Assembly: GCF_009756665.1 (NCBI RefSeq) | Contig: NZ_CP037953.1 | Coordinates: 1,116,001-1,180,000 of the forward strand | DNA: 64,000 nucleotides | Direction: 5' to 3' | Source: Permianibacter aggregans | Lineage (GTDB): Bacteria; Pseudomonadota; Gammaproteobacteria; Enterobacterales; Permianibacteraceae | In this document: one piece after another, positions 26,277-34,467 of the stretch | How positions within the stretch are numbered: position 1 is the first letter of the stretch | Layout: each line of letters opens with the position of its first letter | The notes under the pieces: model-generated | What the model was told of the DNA's origin: nothing | The model's database searches: none | What the model saw: only the letters and a program-made list of their open reading frames with translations | Position numbers and translations under genes: made by a program

Positions 26277-27389
26277 TGGACTGCTCTCGACACGAGTCAA
26301 AACTGCAGCCTCAGTCCGACAGGCATTTTCCGGAAGCAGAAATCCTTTCGTGAAATCGTGATCAGACTGAACAGCAGCCAGAACAAGCTGGCGAAGGCGG
26401 TTCAAATCACCCATATCGTTGGTCAACTCTTCCTTTCCCAAACACGCCGCAATATTGGCACCGGCAATGGTTTGTTGAATGCTGACGTATTCATTAAGAT
26501 TGAACGCCGACACTGGTAAGCGCAGCTCAACCTCAAGAGATTCTGACGGAAAAATAGCCTTTGGCAATGGCAATGAGTAGGACAACTTTGTTCGCTGTTC
26601 GAGGTCGATGGTTACCATATTCGCGAGCAAGGCCCTAATATAAAATCCAACAAGATATGCCCTTACCTCATCGTTAATTACCCGTTCTTTCACGTGTTCA
26701 GCTGTTTCTCGAGGAGCGGCGGCATTCAAATCCTGATCGACGTGCGTCCATTCATGCGCCAGCGCCTCGAATATTTTGACGAGCTCTGCGTGAACCAACG
26801 ACAAAGCAAGCGTCTTTTGCGAAACGCCAACTCCCCTTTTTGATGTCAAGTCCATTAGCTCGTTGACTCGCCCTTCCAGCTTTGCTTGTGAAATTAGTGG
26901 AAACGCAAACGCCACAACAATGTTTCCAGAGTCCTTGAACTCCCAACGTAGCGCCTTTCTTCTTCCCTCTTCAACCAAATAAAAAAGCACCTTTCCGCCT
27001 TTTTTCACGAGAAAAATTGACTCGAACTCACTGACCATCAGATCAATAGTAGCCTGAACTTCAGATTCAATATCCCGCCTTTCTGGCAGATGGTTCAACA
27101 ATCCTTTTTCGACAAAAAAATCAAACTGATATTTTTCTGTTGATAACGCGGCCCACAACGAAAATTGATGAGCATCAATCGATCCAGGCCTGCACTCCGG
27201 CGCGCAGCCAAGAAATGACTCTGTAACAACTGAGTACTTCCCATCCACCTTTTTTACAGACACGGAATGCATTTGACTATCAGGCTCAATCTGACCAAAT
27301 GCCAAACGAACACTATCTCGATTGGAAACGGCACAGCCGCCGCTCAGAAAGGAAGCAACCATGGGAAGAATAATAAATATACTTTTCAT
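26265..27389 (-). CDS. Orphan lipoprotein with a gluzincin-like HEXXH motif
   Basis: A 374-residue predicted lipoprotein (lipobox SGGC, Cys19). The middle contains HEWTH at 212-216, in the helix FEALAHEWTHVDQD, followed by NDEVRAYLVGFYIRALL with E241 well placed as the third zinc ligand of a gluzincin-type metallopeptidase. No known peptidase family is recognised overall. Two cysteines near 62-66 (GCAPEC) could form a disulfide. Envelope-anchored proteolysis is therefore a hypothesis from the motif alone. It sits in the AT-rich island, convergent with the gene at 25242 and downstream of another orphan lipoprotein on the same strand. Confidence 0.65.
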   Translation of the reverse strand: MKSIFIILPMVASFLSGGCAVSNRDSVRLAFGQIEPDSQMHSVSVKKVDGKYSVVTESFLGCAPECRPGSIDAHQFSLWAALSTEKYQFDFFVEKGLLNHLPERRDIESEVQATIDLMVSEFESIFLVKKGGKVLFYLVEEGRRKALRWEFKDSGNIVVAFAFPLISQAKLEGRVNELMDLTSKRGVGVSQKTLALSLVHAELVKIFEALAHEWTHVDQDLNAAAPRETAEHVKERVINDEVRAYLVGFYIRALLANMVTIDLEQRTKLSYSLPLPKAIFPSESLEVELRLPVSAFNLNEYVSIQQTIAGANIAACLGKEELTNDMGDLNRLRQLVLAAVQSDHDFTKGFLLPENACRTEAAVLTRVESSPSVH

Positions 27390-27447
27390 AAACAGCTAAA
27401 CCGGTTACGTGACCATCACTCATTGATGGCCACGCATAGCTTAAGGA

Positions 27448-28191
27448 TTAGGGCTCATCACAGTAAAAACGACACAGTGTTGGAGCGCTTGTAACAAATG
27501 AACCTGTCGCCGCGGTAAGTAACTTCTGACCATCGGTTACCGCAGCTGTAACGGAAACCAGAGTTCCAGGAGTGTTATCTATAATTTTGAATGGTACATT
27601 ATCGAGCTCTAAGGAAACACTTACAGAATCCGCCAGCTCCATATGACCGAGTATTTCATTTTTAATGCTCTGATTTGTCAGGTACAAACCATTTTGATCT
27701 GCAATGTAAGAACTAGAACCAACATTAACCTCGTGGCCATTTCTATAAAACCTGATTCGAGCATTCCCTTGTTTATAGGGAATCGCATAATTCTGGCCTC
27801 TGAACTTTATGGCAAGACCATTGTTTGATGGAGATGTCTTCATTTGACCAAAACTTGGTACCGCCCATGGAGACTTACCATCCAGCATATCGCTGAGCAA
27901 TTGCCACTGTACAAACCACTCATCAAATCCGAAGCTTATCAGGCTGTTGTTATTTTGCTGATTCTTAGGCACTTCCTTCCAGTCACAAGTAACTTTAAAA
28001 CCTACAGCCAACTCAGCATCTTCTCCTTCTTTCTGCTTTGCCTCTACATTGTACTCTTGTTTACAAAGTTTGACCCAAATATGTCCATCTGCAGGAGTCC
28101 TTGGTGGCTCCATTGCACAGCCGGAAATTCCAAGAATAAGAAAACCGCTTACAAAACTATTGAGGACTTTTTTGTATCTGTTGATTTGCAT
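27448..28191 (-). CDS. Orphan lipoprotein, uncharacterised
   Basis: A 247-residue predicted lipoprotein: basic start MQINRYKKVLN, a hydrophobic segment and lipobox GISGC. The mature part is beta-rich with several cysteines (KLCKQEYN, VTCDWK, TLCRFYCDEP) that may be disulfide-linked. I recognise no family. ATG 28191 is preferred over upstream in-frame starts because it gives a canonical lipoprotein signal. It is strikingly AT-rich relative to the flanking core genes and is followed on the same strand by the HEXXH lipoprotein. Confidence 0.62.
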   Translation of the reverse strand: MQINRYKKVLNSFVSGFLILGISGCAMEPPRTPADGHIWVKLCKQEYNVEAKQKEGEDAELAVGFKVTCDWKEVPKNQQNNNSLISFGFDEWFVQWQLLSDMLDGKSPWAVPSFGQMKTSPSNNGLAIKFRGQNYAIPYKQGNARIRFYRNGHEVNVGSSSYIADQNGLYLTNQSIKNEILGHMELADSVSVSLELDNVPFKIIDNTPGTLVSVTAAVTDGQKLLTAATGSFVTSAPTLCRFYCDEP

Positions 28192-28291
28192 TTGCTCCAA
28201 ACTCCTTGTTGAGCATAACCGTTCCAGATGAACGGCCCGGGATGCTAACATCGGAGTTTTTTTTTTGCGCAATCACTACATTTTGATACAT

Positions 28292-28750
28292 TTAATGCGG
28301 CCCGATCCGGAGTACCGCCGTCGAAATATAAATCTCGCGTAAAAACGCAATCAGCGCACCGATCAATGCCAGCATCGAGGCAATAAATAACCAGCCGACA
28401 TAAACGGTAACCGGCCAGTTCATAAACGCGGTAAAGAATAGCAGCACAATCACCAAGCAAACCATCAATGCTGAAGTCACGCACATACTGATCGAAAAGT
28501 TGGTCAGCTTGGCGCGGCGTGACATGGTTTTCAGTTTGCTGCGTAAGTCCTCGGCGACTTCGCCGGAGCTGTGCACCAGTAATTCCTCCATTCGTCGCGC
28601 GCGATCGATAATGCGCACCAGGCGATTGGTCATGACACCGAGCAAGGCGCCGATACCGGTCAGCAGGAATACCGGTGCGACCGATAGTTGAATGACGTGG
28701 GCAACGCTGCTGACTTGGGTGGTGCCGGTAAAAAGTTCGCCTAAAGCCAT
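28292..28750 (-). CDS. DUF2721 family membrane protein
   Basis: A 152-residue protein with about three transmembrane helices. HVIQLSVAPVFLLTGIGALLGVMTNRLVRIIDRARRMEE is the hallmark of DUF2721; a charged cytoplasmic helix and two further membrane segments follow. Function is unknown. It begins 6 bp after the stop of the gene at 28757-30067 on the same strand, so the two are likely cotranscribed. Confidence 0.85.
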   Translation of the reverse strand: MALGELFTGTTQVSSVAHVIQLSVAPVFLLTGIGALLGVMTNRLVRIIDRARRMEELLVHSSGEVAEDLRSKLKTMSRRAKLTNFSISMCVTSALMVCLVIVLLFFTAFMNWPVTVYVGWLFIASMLALIGALIAFLREIYISTAVLRIGPH

Positions 28751-28756
28751 GATGCC

Positions 28757-30067
28757 TCAACTCCTTAACTGTTCGGGAAATGGCCTCGGTGGTACTGGAA
28801 TGATTTTCCAGTCTTCACGTTTGGCCGGTACCCGGCTTTGGTACTGAAACACGGAACTGACCGGTTCACGACCGAATGGCCGCGCCGAAGGGATTTGCGG
28901 AAAGTGCATACCATAAACGGCAGACGTAGCGGTTAGCAGCGCTGCCTCCAACTCGGTGCCGGGCACTTGTTTGCCGCTGACGATTTGCATCAGGTAACGT
29001 ATCGATTGCTTGAATGCCGTGTAAGGCAACAAACGCGTACGTTCCATATTGAAGTAATGAAACGCTTTTTTTGCCGAGTGCCAATCACGTTCCTGGATCA
29101 GTTTGTACAGAAACAATAGCGGTGACAGCATACGTGAGCTTGGTCCTTTCATCGGCACATTCAGCCCGGCGTAGCGCAGCGCATCCATACTGAGGCCTGT
29201 GCAATTATTGCTGGTGTGCTGATAAACGAAGGCATGCGAATAGAGCGCGCTCATCGTTTCGTGCATGGCCGCGTACACGCGTTGAATCGGCAACGGATTG
29301 CTGAGTGCGCAGCCGACCAGCCACGATGGCCGGTATTGTTGCTGGCCGCAGTTCAAATCGGTCAGATAATTATCAAGCGTGGTAATGGCCGGCAAAATGC
29401 CTTTCTCGCTGACGACATCCGGATCGTAAAAATTAGCCACCCACCATTGGCTGATGTCGCCATGGGCCTGCCAATCACCAAACACCAATCCGAAATGGCC
29501 GCCATGCGCTTCGTCATCGTCGCCTTGTGCGCCATTCAACACCAGGCCAAGAAAATACTGCGGCGCTTCCCCTTGCAGGCGCTGCCATAGCCGGGACAAC
29601 TGAAAGGGTTTGGTGGCGCCGGCGATGCCGTCCTTGACGACTTGCCGCCACGAGCTTGCCGGCGCCGCAGCATCGCTGATGCGCCAGTCTTCCGGCCACA
29701 TCGTGCGAATAATAAAAGTTTGATCTAGCCACTCCCCGCGCAGCGATAGTTTTCGTTGGGAGTAAAAACGTAGCGTTTGTTCATTGACGAATGTTGGATT
29801 GCTGGCCAGTGCATCGATCAATCGGAACGGATGCACTTCACCATTGCTCAAACGAATCGTCTGATGCTCCGGTTGCAGCTCCACCTGCCGCAGCTGCACC
29901 GGCGCGGCTAGCCAGAACGGCAAAGACAGCGGCCGTTCCGGATCAATGCCAATCCATTCTTCAGCGAAATAGAATTGCGCTGCCGGGCTGGTTTGCAGCG
30001 CATAGTCAACACCACGTCTCGGTATCATCCGATCGGCGGAAGGGGGAAAGAAATGGCCAGAGCTCAA
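28757..30067 (-). CDS. Uncharacterised protein with papain-like His/Cys pattern
   Basis: A 436-residue protein not firmly recognised. It has no obvious signal peptide. HGGHFGLVFGDW (H191) followed about 100 residues later by QHTSNNCTGLSMDALRYAG (C289) recalls the permuted papain-like or DUF4105-type order, in which His precedes Cys; this is only a motif-level impression. The longest start is a TTG overlapping the retropepsin stop (TTGA), favouring translational coupling; an ATG at 30028 is an alternative. It lies between the retropepsin-like and DUF2721 genes on one strand. Confidence 0.6.
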   Translation of the reverse strand: MSSGHFFPPSADRMIPRRGVDYALQTSPAAQFYFAEEWIGIDPERPLSLPFWLAAPVQLRQVELQPEHQTIRLSNGEVHPFRLIDALASNPTFVNEQTLRFYSQRKLSLRGEWLDQTFIIRTMWPEDWRISDAAAPASSWRQVVKDGIAGATKPFQLSRLWQRLQGEAPQYFLGLVLNGAQGDDDEAHGGHFGLVFGDWQAHGDISQWWVANFYDPDVVSEKGILPAITTLDNYLTDLNCGQQQYRPSWLVGCALSNPLPIQRVYAAMHETMSALYSHAFVYQHTSNNCTGLSMDALRYAGLNVPMKGPSSRMLSPLLFLYKLIQERDWHSAKKAFHYFNMERTRLLPYTAFKQSIRYLMQIVSGKQVPGTELEAALLTATSAVYGMHFPQIPSARPFGREPVSSVFQYQSRVPAKREDWKIIPVPPRPFPEQLRS

Positions 30068-30708
30068 TGCGTGGTTTCCAGAATCAGTACCTGATTTTCT
30101 TCGCGCATTTTTAATGTAGACAGGAAACTCATGCCCAACAAGATTTCCGGCGTTGCCGCGCCCTCGATCACCACGGCATCGACATTGTGCCGCACCACTT
30201 CGCCGACCTTGACGGTTTTGGCTTTGACTTTCCAGGCTTTGGCGAGACCATTGGCCGTGGAAACATTAATTGGCTTGCCAGTATGACGGAAGGCGATGCC
30301 GAGCTTTTGCGCCATCTGGGTATTCATTGCAATGGATGTCGCGCCGGTATCGACCAGAAGCGATACCGGAATGCCGTTGATCGAACCAGCCGTCATATAC
30401 ATGCCATCGTTGTTGCGGGCGATTTGCACGCGCTGGGTCGCAGGCGGTGCGGTGTCGGTATGAATGTCGCTACCAAGGAAATAGGTTTCGCGCTTGCCGT
30501 CAATTTCCAGAATCGCGCGTTCAGGATTGGCCGCGATCAGTTTGATGCCTTCCGGACTCGTTTCATTGACGCGCAAAAAACGCTGATTGCCGTCGATGAC
30601 AACCAGTGCTCTATCGGCAAACAGACCCATGACTTTGATATCGCGTGCCGCGGCAGCAAACGTTGCGCTCAGCGCCACCACCACCACAAGCCATGCAGAC
30701 AAACGCAT
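30064..30708 (-). CDS. Retropepsin-like (clan AA) aspartic protease, exported
   Basis: A 214-residue protein with an N-terminal signal peptide (about 1-21) and a C-terminal single-lobe retropepsin domain (about 100-214). The catalytic motif is LLVDTGATS with D120; a later ILLGMSFLSTL is the second conserved segment (hydrophobic-Gly before the final strands). Such proteins act as homodimers in the periplasm. Its start overlaps the end of pgpA by 40 bp and its stop overlaps the next gene, so the three are coupled. Substrate unknown. Confidence 0.82.
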   Translation of the reverse strand: MRLSAWLVVVVALSATFAAAARDIKVMGLFADRALVVIDGNQRFLRVNETSPEGIKLIAANPERAILEIDGKRETYFLGSDIHTDTAPPATQRVQIARNNDGMYMTAGSINGIPVSLLVDTGATSIAMNTQMAQKLGIAFRHTGKPINVSTANGLAKAWKVKAKTVKVGEVVRHNVDAVVIEGAATPEILLGMSFLSTLKMREENQVLILETTH

Positions 30709-31139
30709 GTCAAACCTCCCGCAATGACATCATCGGCCATGACACCGAGTCCGCCGGTCAATTTCTTGTCGGCCCAACTGACCGGCCACGGCTTCAGAAT
30801 ATCGAATGCCCGAAACAACACAAACGCCAGCAGTAACAGCGGCCAGGAAAAGGGCAGCGCGATCAGCGAAAACCACAGACCGGCCCATTCATCGATAACG
30901 ATATAACCCGGATCGGCAGCGCGAAAATCACGACTGGTGATGTCACTGGCATAAATGCCAAGCGCAAACAACACCACACCCAATGTCGCATAAATCACCG
31001 GCGGCAAGGTGTACGAGGCGAGCGCAACGATGGGCAGTACCGCGATGGTGCCAAACGTGCCCGGCGCTTTCGGCGCCAGACCACTGCCAAAACCGAGCGC
31101 GAACCAGTGCCAGAAACGAAAAGGTTTGATTACCGACAT
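30669..31139 (-). CDS. pgpA: Phosphatidylglycerophosphatase A
   Basis: A 156-residue inner-membrane phosphatase that converts phosphatidylglycerophosphate to phosphatidylglycerol. Family landmarks: FGSGLAPKAPGTFGT, IVIDEWAGLW, LFRAFDILKPWP and GGLGVMADDVIAG. About four hydrophobic segments. It ends inside the start of the retropepsin gene. Upstream in related genomes thiL directly precedes pgpA; here a MepA-like gene stands between them. Confidence 0.93.
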   Translation of the reverse strand: MSVIKPFRFWHWFALGFGSGLAPKAPGTFGTIAVLPIVALASYTLPPVIYATLGVVLFALGIYASDITSRDFRAADPGYIVIDEWAGLWFSLIALPFSWPLLLLAFVLFRAFDILKPWPVSWADKKLTGGLGVMADDVIAGGLTCVCLHGLWWWWR

Positions 31140-31140
31140 A

Positions 31141-31863
31141 TCACGGCCGCTGATACTGGTTTAACGATTTGCATACAACAGCAAAATCCACGTGGATGTG
31201 TTCGTCATGCTTTACCCAAGCCGAGGTTTTCATGAATGATACTTTCCGCTGCAATTCCGCACCGCGTTTTGTCGCAAACAGGCGTTGATGATACACCGGC
31301 TCGAAGATGACGCGGCTGATGCTGACACCGCGCTGTTTCGCGGCATCATCCAAAGCCAAAATCAGTGCAGCCAACCGCTCGAAGTCGATACGCCAGTCCT
31401 CGTATTTGCCGGCCTTGTCGAATTCGATATCGTAACCGTAGCGATTCCAGGCCGAAGTCGGCAGATAATCGGATTCGCCCTGTTGATTGACCACCGGCAC
31501 AAACAAGTCCACAGAAAGACCATTCTGATGAGTTCGGTGCGGTGAGAATGGGCCTCCGTCACGCTTTCCGGTTTCGCCATACATCCATTTGGCTTTTGGA
31601 TCGCGCTCGGCCAATTGAGCATAGGCGGCGGTGACGATGTCGTTGACGGTGCTGTGCAGATAGGTACGCCCTAACCAGCGTGCCACGGTACTGTAGGTTT
31701 TGAAGTTGATGCCATCCGCCGGCAATTGCACCGCGTTTTTCAACGCGCCTTGACTCATTGTGCCATAACAAACGCTATCAGCACCGTAGACATGCACAAC
31801 AAAGAGCAACAACAAAACGTTTACCAGCGCTTTAAACAAAATGCTCCCAGCCTCGTTTTGCAT
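31141..31863 (-). CDS. MepA-like penicillin-insensitive murein endopeptidase
   Basis: A 240-residue exported protein with an N-terminal hydrophobic signal (about 8-26). It holds the LAS-type zinc metallopeptidase motifs HRTHQNGLSVDLFVP (His and Asp ligands) and KHDEHIHVDF (His-x-His), as in MepA (peptidase family M74), which cleaves D-alanyl-meso-DAP cross-links in peptidoglycan. The two-Cys pattern (VCYGT and VVCKS) may be a disulfide. ATG 31863 lies inside the end of thiL (32-bp overlap). Positioned between thiL and pgpA, a pair usually adjacent. Confidence 0.8.
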   Translation of the reverse strand: MQNEAGSILFKALVNVLLLLFVVHVYGADSVCYGTMSQGALKNAVQLPADGINFKTYSTVARWLGRTYLHSTVNDIVTAAYAQLAERDPKAKWMYGETGKRDGGPFSPHRTHQNGLSVDLFVPVVNQQGESDYLPTSAWNRYGYDIEFDKAGKYEDWRIDFERLAALILALDDAAKQRGVSISRVIFEPVYHQRLFATKRGAELQRKVSFMKTSAWVKHDEHIHVDFAVVCKSLNQYQRP

Positions 31864-32809
31864 TCGGGTACGGATGCCCCGATTTGCGCCAGTCGATCTC
31901 CGGGCCTTCTTCATTGGCGGTAATGCTACCGATCGCCGTCAATGGCGAACCGATAGCGCGCAATGCTTTTTGCGCCGCCTCGAATTTTTCCGGTGCGATA
32001 CAAACGCAAAGTTCGTAATCGTCACCGGCACTCAGAGCCAGCGCAATGCGTTCGTCCTCTTCACATTCCTGCAGCAGCACTTCCGAAAACGGCAGGTTCG
32101 CGACATCAATGCTCGCGCTGCAATCGGAGCGTTTCAGAATATGCATAAGATCAGAAGCGAGACCGTCGGATAAATCGATCGCGCATTCGCAATACTCGCG
32201 CAAGGCAATTGCTTCGTTGACGCGCGCCTGCGGTCGGTTCAAACGCGACATGACGATGCCGGTGTGTTCAATCCGATTCAGTGCACGCTGATGCAGCGCG
32301 CATTGCAAACCGAGCCCGGCATCACCGAGCGTACCGGTAACGGCAATGACATCGCCAATTTGCGCCGAATCGCGCCGCATCGCCGTGCCGGGTTTGACGG
32401 TGCCGAATGCGGTGACGCAAAGACTCAATGGCCCGCGCGTGGTGTCGCCACCGATCAACGCCACCTGATGCATTTTCAGCGCTTGAAACAGATTATCGGA
32501 AAATACCCGCAACCAATCATGGTTGGGTTCTGGCATCGACAGCGACAAGGTCAGCCAGCGCGGTGTCGCCCCCATTGCAGCCAAATCACTTAGATTGACC
32601 ATGACTGATTTGTAGGCGATGTCGCCAGGACCGGTGGCATCCGGAAAATGAATGCCGGCATTCAGCGTGTCGGTGGTGATGACCAGTTGTTCGCCGGCTG
32701 GCAGATTGATGATCGCGGCATCATCGCCGATGCCGAGCTCGATATCGGCGCGCGCCTCAGCGCGATCAAAGAATTGCGCAATAATCGAGAATTCGCCAGC
32801 CATGGCCAT
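31832..32809 (-). CDS. thiL: Thiamine-monophosphate kinase
   Basis: A 325-residue PurM-like enzyme that phosphorylates thiamine monophosphate to thiamine diphosphate. Landmarks: GEFSIIAQFFD, GIGDDAAII, TDTLNAGIHFP, DIAYKSVMVNLSDLAAMGA, GGDTTRGP, IDLSDGLASDL and SAGDDYELC. Two adjacent ATG codons (32809, 32803) are possible starts; AAAAAGG lies just upstream. Cotranscribed with nusB, 8 bp away. Confidence 0.95.
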   Translation of the reverse strand: MAMAGEFSIIAQFFDRAEARADIELGIGDDAAIINLPAGEQLVITTDTLNAGIHFPDATGPGDIAYKSVMVNLSDLAAMGATPRWLTLSLSMPEPNHDWLRVFSDNLFQALKMHQVALIGGDTTRGPLSLCVTAFGTVKPGTAMRRDSAQIGDVIAVTGTLGDAGLGLQCALHQRALNRIEHTGIVMSRLNRPQARVNEAIALREYCECAIDLSDGLASDLMHILKRSDCSASIDVANLPFSEVLLQECEEDERIALALSAGDDYELCVCIAPEKFEAAQKALRAIGSPLTAIGSITANEEGPEIDWRKSGHPYPNAKRGWEHFV

Positions 32810-32817
32810 GCACCTTT

Positions 32818-33261
32818 TTAGCGGGGTGTGCGGGCGGCAGCTATTTCAATGGCACGTAGCTGTCGCGCCAGTTTATCGAGTACACCATTCACAAACTTGT
32901 GACCGTCGGTGGCGCCGAAAGTTTTCGCTTGTTCCAGCGCTTCGTTGATCACGACTTTGTACGGCACATCAATGCGATGCTTCAGCTCGTAAGCGGCCAT
33001 GCGCAGAATCGCGAGCTCAACCGGATCGACTTCATCGAGTGACAAATGCATCGTCGGTTTCAGCAGATCATTCAGCGCATCAAGATCATCGACGACACCA
33101 CGCAGCAGTTCCTGAAAGTAGGCGGTATCGCAGCCTTTGAAATCGTTTTCCGCGAGGAAATTCAATTCGATTTCCTGCGGCGGTTGATGATTGAGCTGCC
33201 AGGAATAGATGGCCTGAACCGCGTATTTGCGCGCCACACGGCGCTGGGCAGGTTTACTCAT
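32818..33261 (-). CDS. nusB: Transcription antitermination factor NusB
   Basis: A 147-residue all-helical RNA-binding protein that works with NusE (S10) in rRNA antitermination. Landmarks: [67 protein letters not shown] 33261 (MSKPAQRR) is preferred over a TTG four codons upstream that overlaps ribH. Classic ribH-nusB-thiL order. Confidence 0.95.
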   Translation of the reverse strand: MSKPAQRRVARKYAVQAIYSWQLNHQPPQEIELNFLAENDFKGCDTAYFQELLRGVVDDLDALNDLLKPTMHLSLDEVDPVELAILRMAAYELKHRIDVPYKVVINEALEQAKTFGATDGHKFVNGVLDKLARQLRAIEIAAARTPR

Positions 33262-33265
33262 CGTC

Positions 33266-33739
33266 TTATCCAATCTGTTTTAGCAGGCTGACCATTTCGA
33301 TGGCGGCCAGCGCGGCATCTGCGCCTTTGTTGCCGGCCTTGGTGCCAGCACGTTCAATCGCTTGCTCAATCGTGTCGGTAGTCAGCACGCCGTTGATCAC
33401 CGGCACACCGGTTTGCAGCGAGACATTCGACAGGCCTTTGGCGCTATCACCAGCGACGATTTCGAAATGATAAGTGGCACCGCGAATGACGGCACCCAGG
33501 GCAATGACCGCATCGTAATTCTGGCTGCCAGCCAGCTTGTCGCAAACCAATGGCAGCTCGTAAGCGCCTGGTGCGCGCACAACGGTGATGTTGCTTTCCT
33601 GTACGCCATGGCGTTTCAGCGCATCAAGCGCACCACTCAGCAGTGCTTCACCAATGAGGCTATTGAAACGGGCGACGACAATCGCGTAACGGCCATCGGC
33701 CTGGGTGAAGTTGCCTTCGATGTTTTTGATGCCTGACAT
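33266..33739 (-). CDS. ribH: 6,7-dimethyl-8-ribityllumazine synthase
   Basis: A 157-residue enzyme that forms the penultimate riboflavin intermediate from 5-amino-6-ribitylaminouracil and dihydroxybutanone phosphate; usually an icosahedral or pentameric assembly. Landmarks: [46 protein letters not shown] (catalytic His) and [27 protein letters not shown]. It is normally next to ribBA; here a GIY-YIG/repeat segment separates them. Confidence 0.96.
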   Translation of the reverse strand: MSGIKNIEGNFTQADGRYAIVVARFNSLIGEALLSGALDALKRHGVQESNITVVRAPGAYELPLVCDKLAGSQNYDAVIALGAVIRGATYHFEIVAGDSAKGLSNVSLQTGVPVINGVLTTDTIEQAIERAGTKAGNKGADAALAAIEMVSLLKQIG

Positions 33740-33814
33740 ACCATTCCTCGGGCGTTTTGTTCTTCAGTTTACCCAGCGGCAAGTTATCCACTGAGCGTTC
33801 GTATTTTCAGATTC

Positions 33815-33841
33815 CTGGATTCCCGCCTACGCGGGAATGAC
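33815..33841. repeat. 27-bp palindromic repeat, copy 1
   Basis: Starts CTGGATTCCCGCCTACG and ends GCGGGAATGAC, with self-complementary core ATTCCCGC/GCGGGAAT. It is the exact reverse complement of the copy at 33971-33997. Confidence 0.9.
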
Positions 33842-33970
33842 TCAGGAAGAATCGCTGATTCAGTCATTCCCGATTCCGCCATTCCTCGATCCCAGGGAAC
33901 GACACAGGAAACTCACGAATCCTTAACATCCCGTGATTACAGGGAAGTTCTCATCGGCCCCAAAAAATCT

Positions 33971-33997
33971 GTCATTCCCGCGTAGGCGGGAATCCAG
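33971..33997. repeat. 27-bp palindromic repeat, copy 2
   Basis: Starts GTCATTCCCGCGTAGG and ends CGGGAATCCAG. It lies 9 bp beyond the stop of the GIY-YIG gene and is inverted relative to copy 1 and to the copy on the other side of that gene. Confidence 0.9.
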
Positions 33998-34006
33998 TTT
34001 AATTAT

Positions 34007-34300
34007 TCAACCGATGATCTCCGGATACAAATCTCGCCATTCGGGATTGCTCCGTTCAATCAACTTCAGTTTCCATTCTCGGCGCCATTTCTTTAGCTGC
34101 TTTTCGCGCAGAATTGCACCGCTTATTTCTTCGCAGGACTCGAACCAGACCAGCTGATCGACGTCATAGCGATTGGTAAATCCCGGCACGTTCTTTTCTT
34201 TGTGCTGCCCGACTCGCCGAGGCAAATCAGTTGTCACACCAATGTACAACGTGCCATTACGACCACTTGCCAATATATAAACCCATCCTGGTTTGGCCAT
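34007..34300 (-). CDS. GIY-YIG nuclease-superfamily small protein
   Basis: A 97-residue protein consisting only of a GIY-YIG domain: GWVYILASGRNGTLYIGVTTDLPRR carries the two Tyr-containing strands and the catalytic Arg helix, followed by QHK and a C-terminal part with the metal-binding Glu region (SNPEWRDLYPEIIG). This UPF0213/YhbQ-like stand-alone type has no known function in most bacteria. ATG 34300 (MAKPGWVYIL) is the family-like start. It sits between ribBA and ribH and is bracketed by inverted palindromic repeats (33971-33997 and 34349-34375), an arrangement suggestive of a mobile unit. Confidence 0.88.
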   Translation of the reverse strand: MAKPGWVYILASGRNGTLYIGVTTDLPRRVGQHKEKNVPGFTNRYDVDQLVWFESCEEISGAILREKQLKKWRREWKLKLIERSNPEWRDLYPEIIG

Positions 34301-34348
34301 GTTGTCCGCTCCGTGGACTAAATGTCTTTCGTACTCCAATGTCGCTAT

Positions 34349-34375
34349 CTGGATTCCCGCCTTCGCGGGAATGAC
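34349..34375. repeat. 27-bp palindromic repeat, copy 3
   Basis: Starts CTGGATTCCCGCCTTCG and ends GCGGGAATGAC; one base differs from copy 1. It lies upstream of the GIY-YIG gene and is inverted relative to copy 2 on the other side. Confidence 0.9.
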
Positions 34376-34395
34376 AAGATATTTGAGCGCTCCGA

Positions 34396-34445
34396 GTCAT
34401 TCCCGCGTAGAAACTGTCCTCTCGGTGGAGGGGACGGGAATCCAG
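34396..34445. repeat. Interrupted palindromic repeat, copy 4
   Basis: Left half GTCATTCCCGCGTAG (34396-34410) and right half CGGGAATCCAG (34435-34445) match copy 2, but about 24 bp of unrelated sequence separates them. The insert itself has a short palindrome (GTCCTCTC...GGAGGGGAC). Confidence 0.8.
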
Positions 34446-34467
34446 TCCTCATACTAAACGCGCCCGC

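Noticed and set aside
28252-28266. Homopolymer T run upstream of the orphan lipoprotein as a phase-variable switch
   Set aside because: It lies upstream of the chosen start, with no evidence of variable length or promoter placement; one sequence cannot show it.
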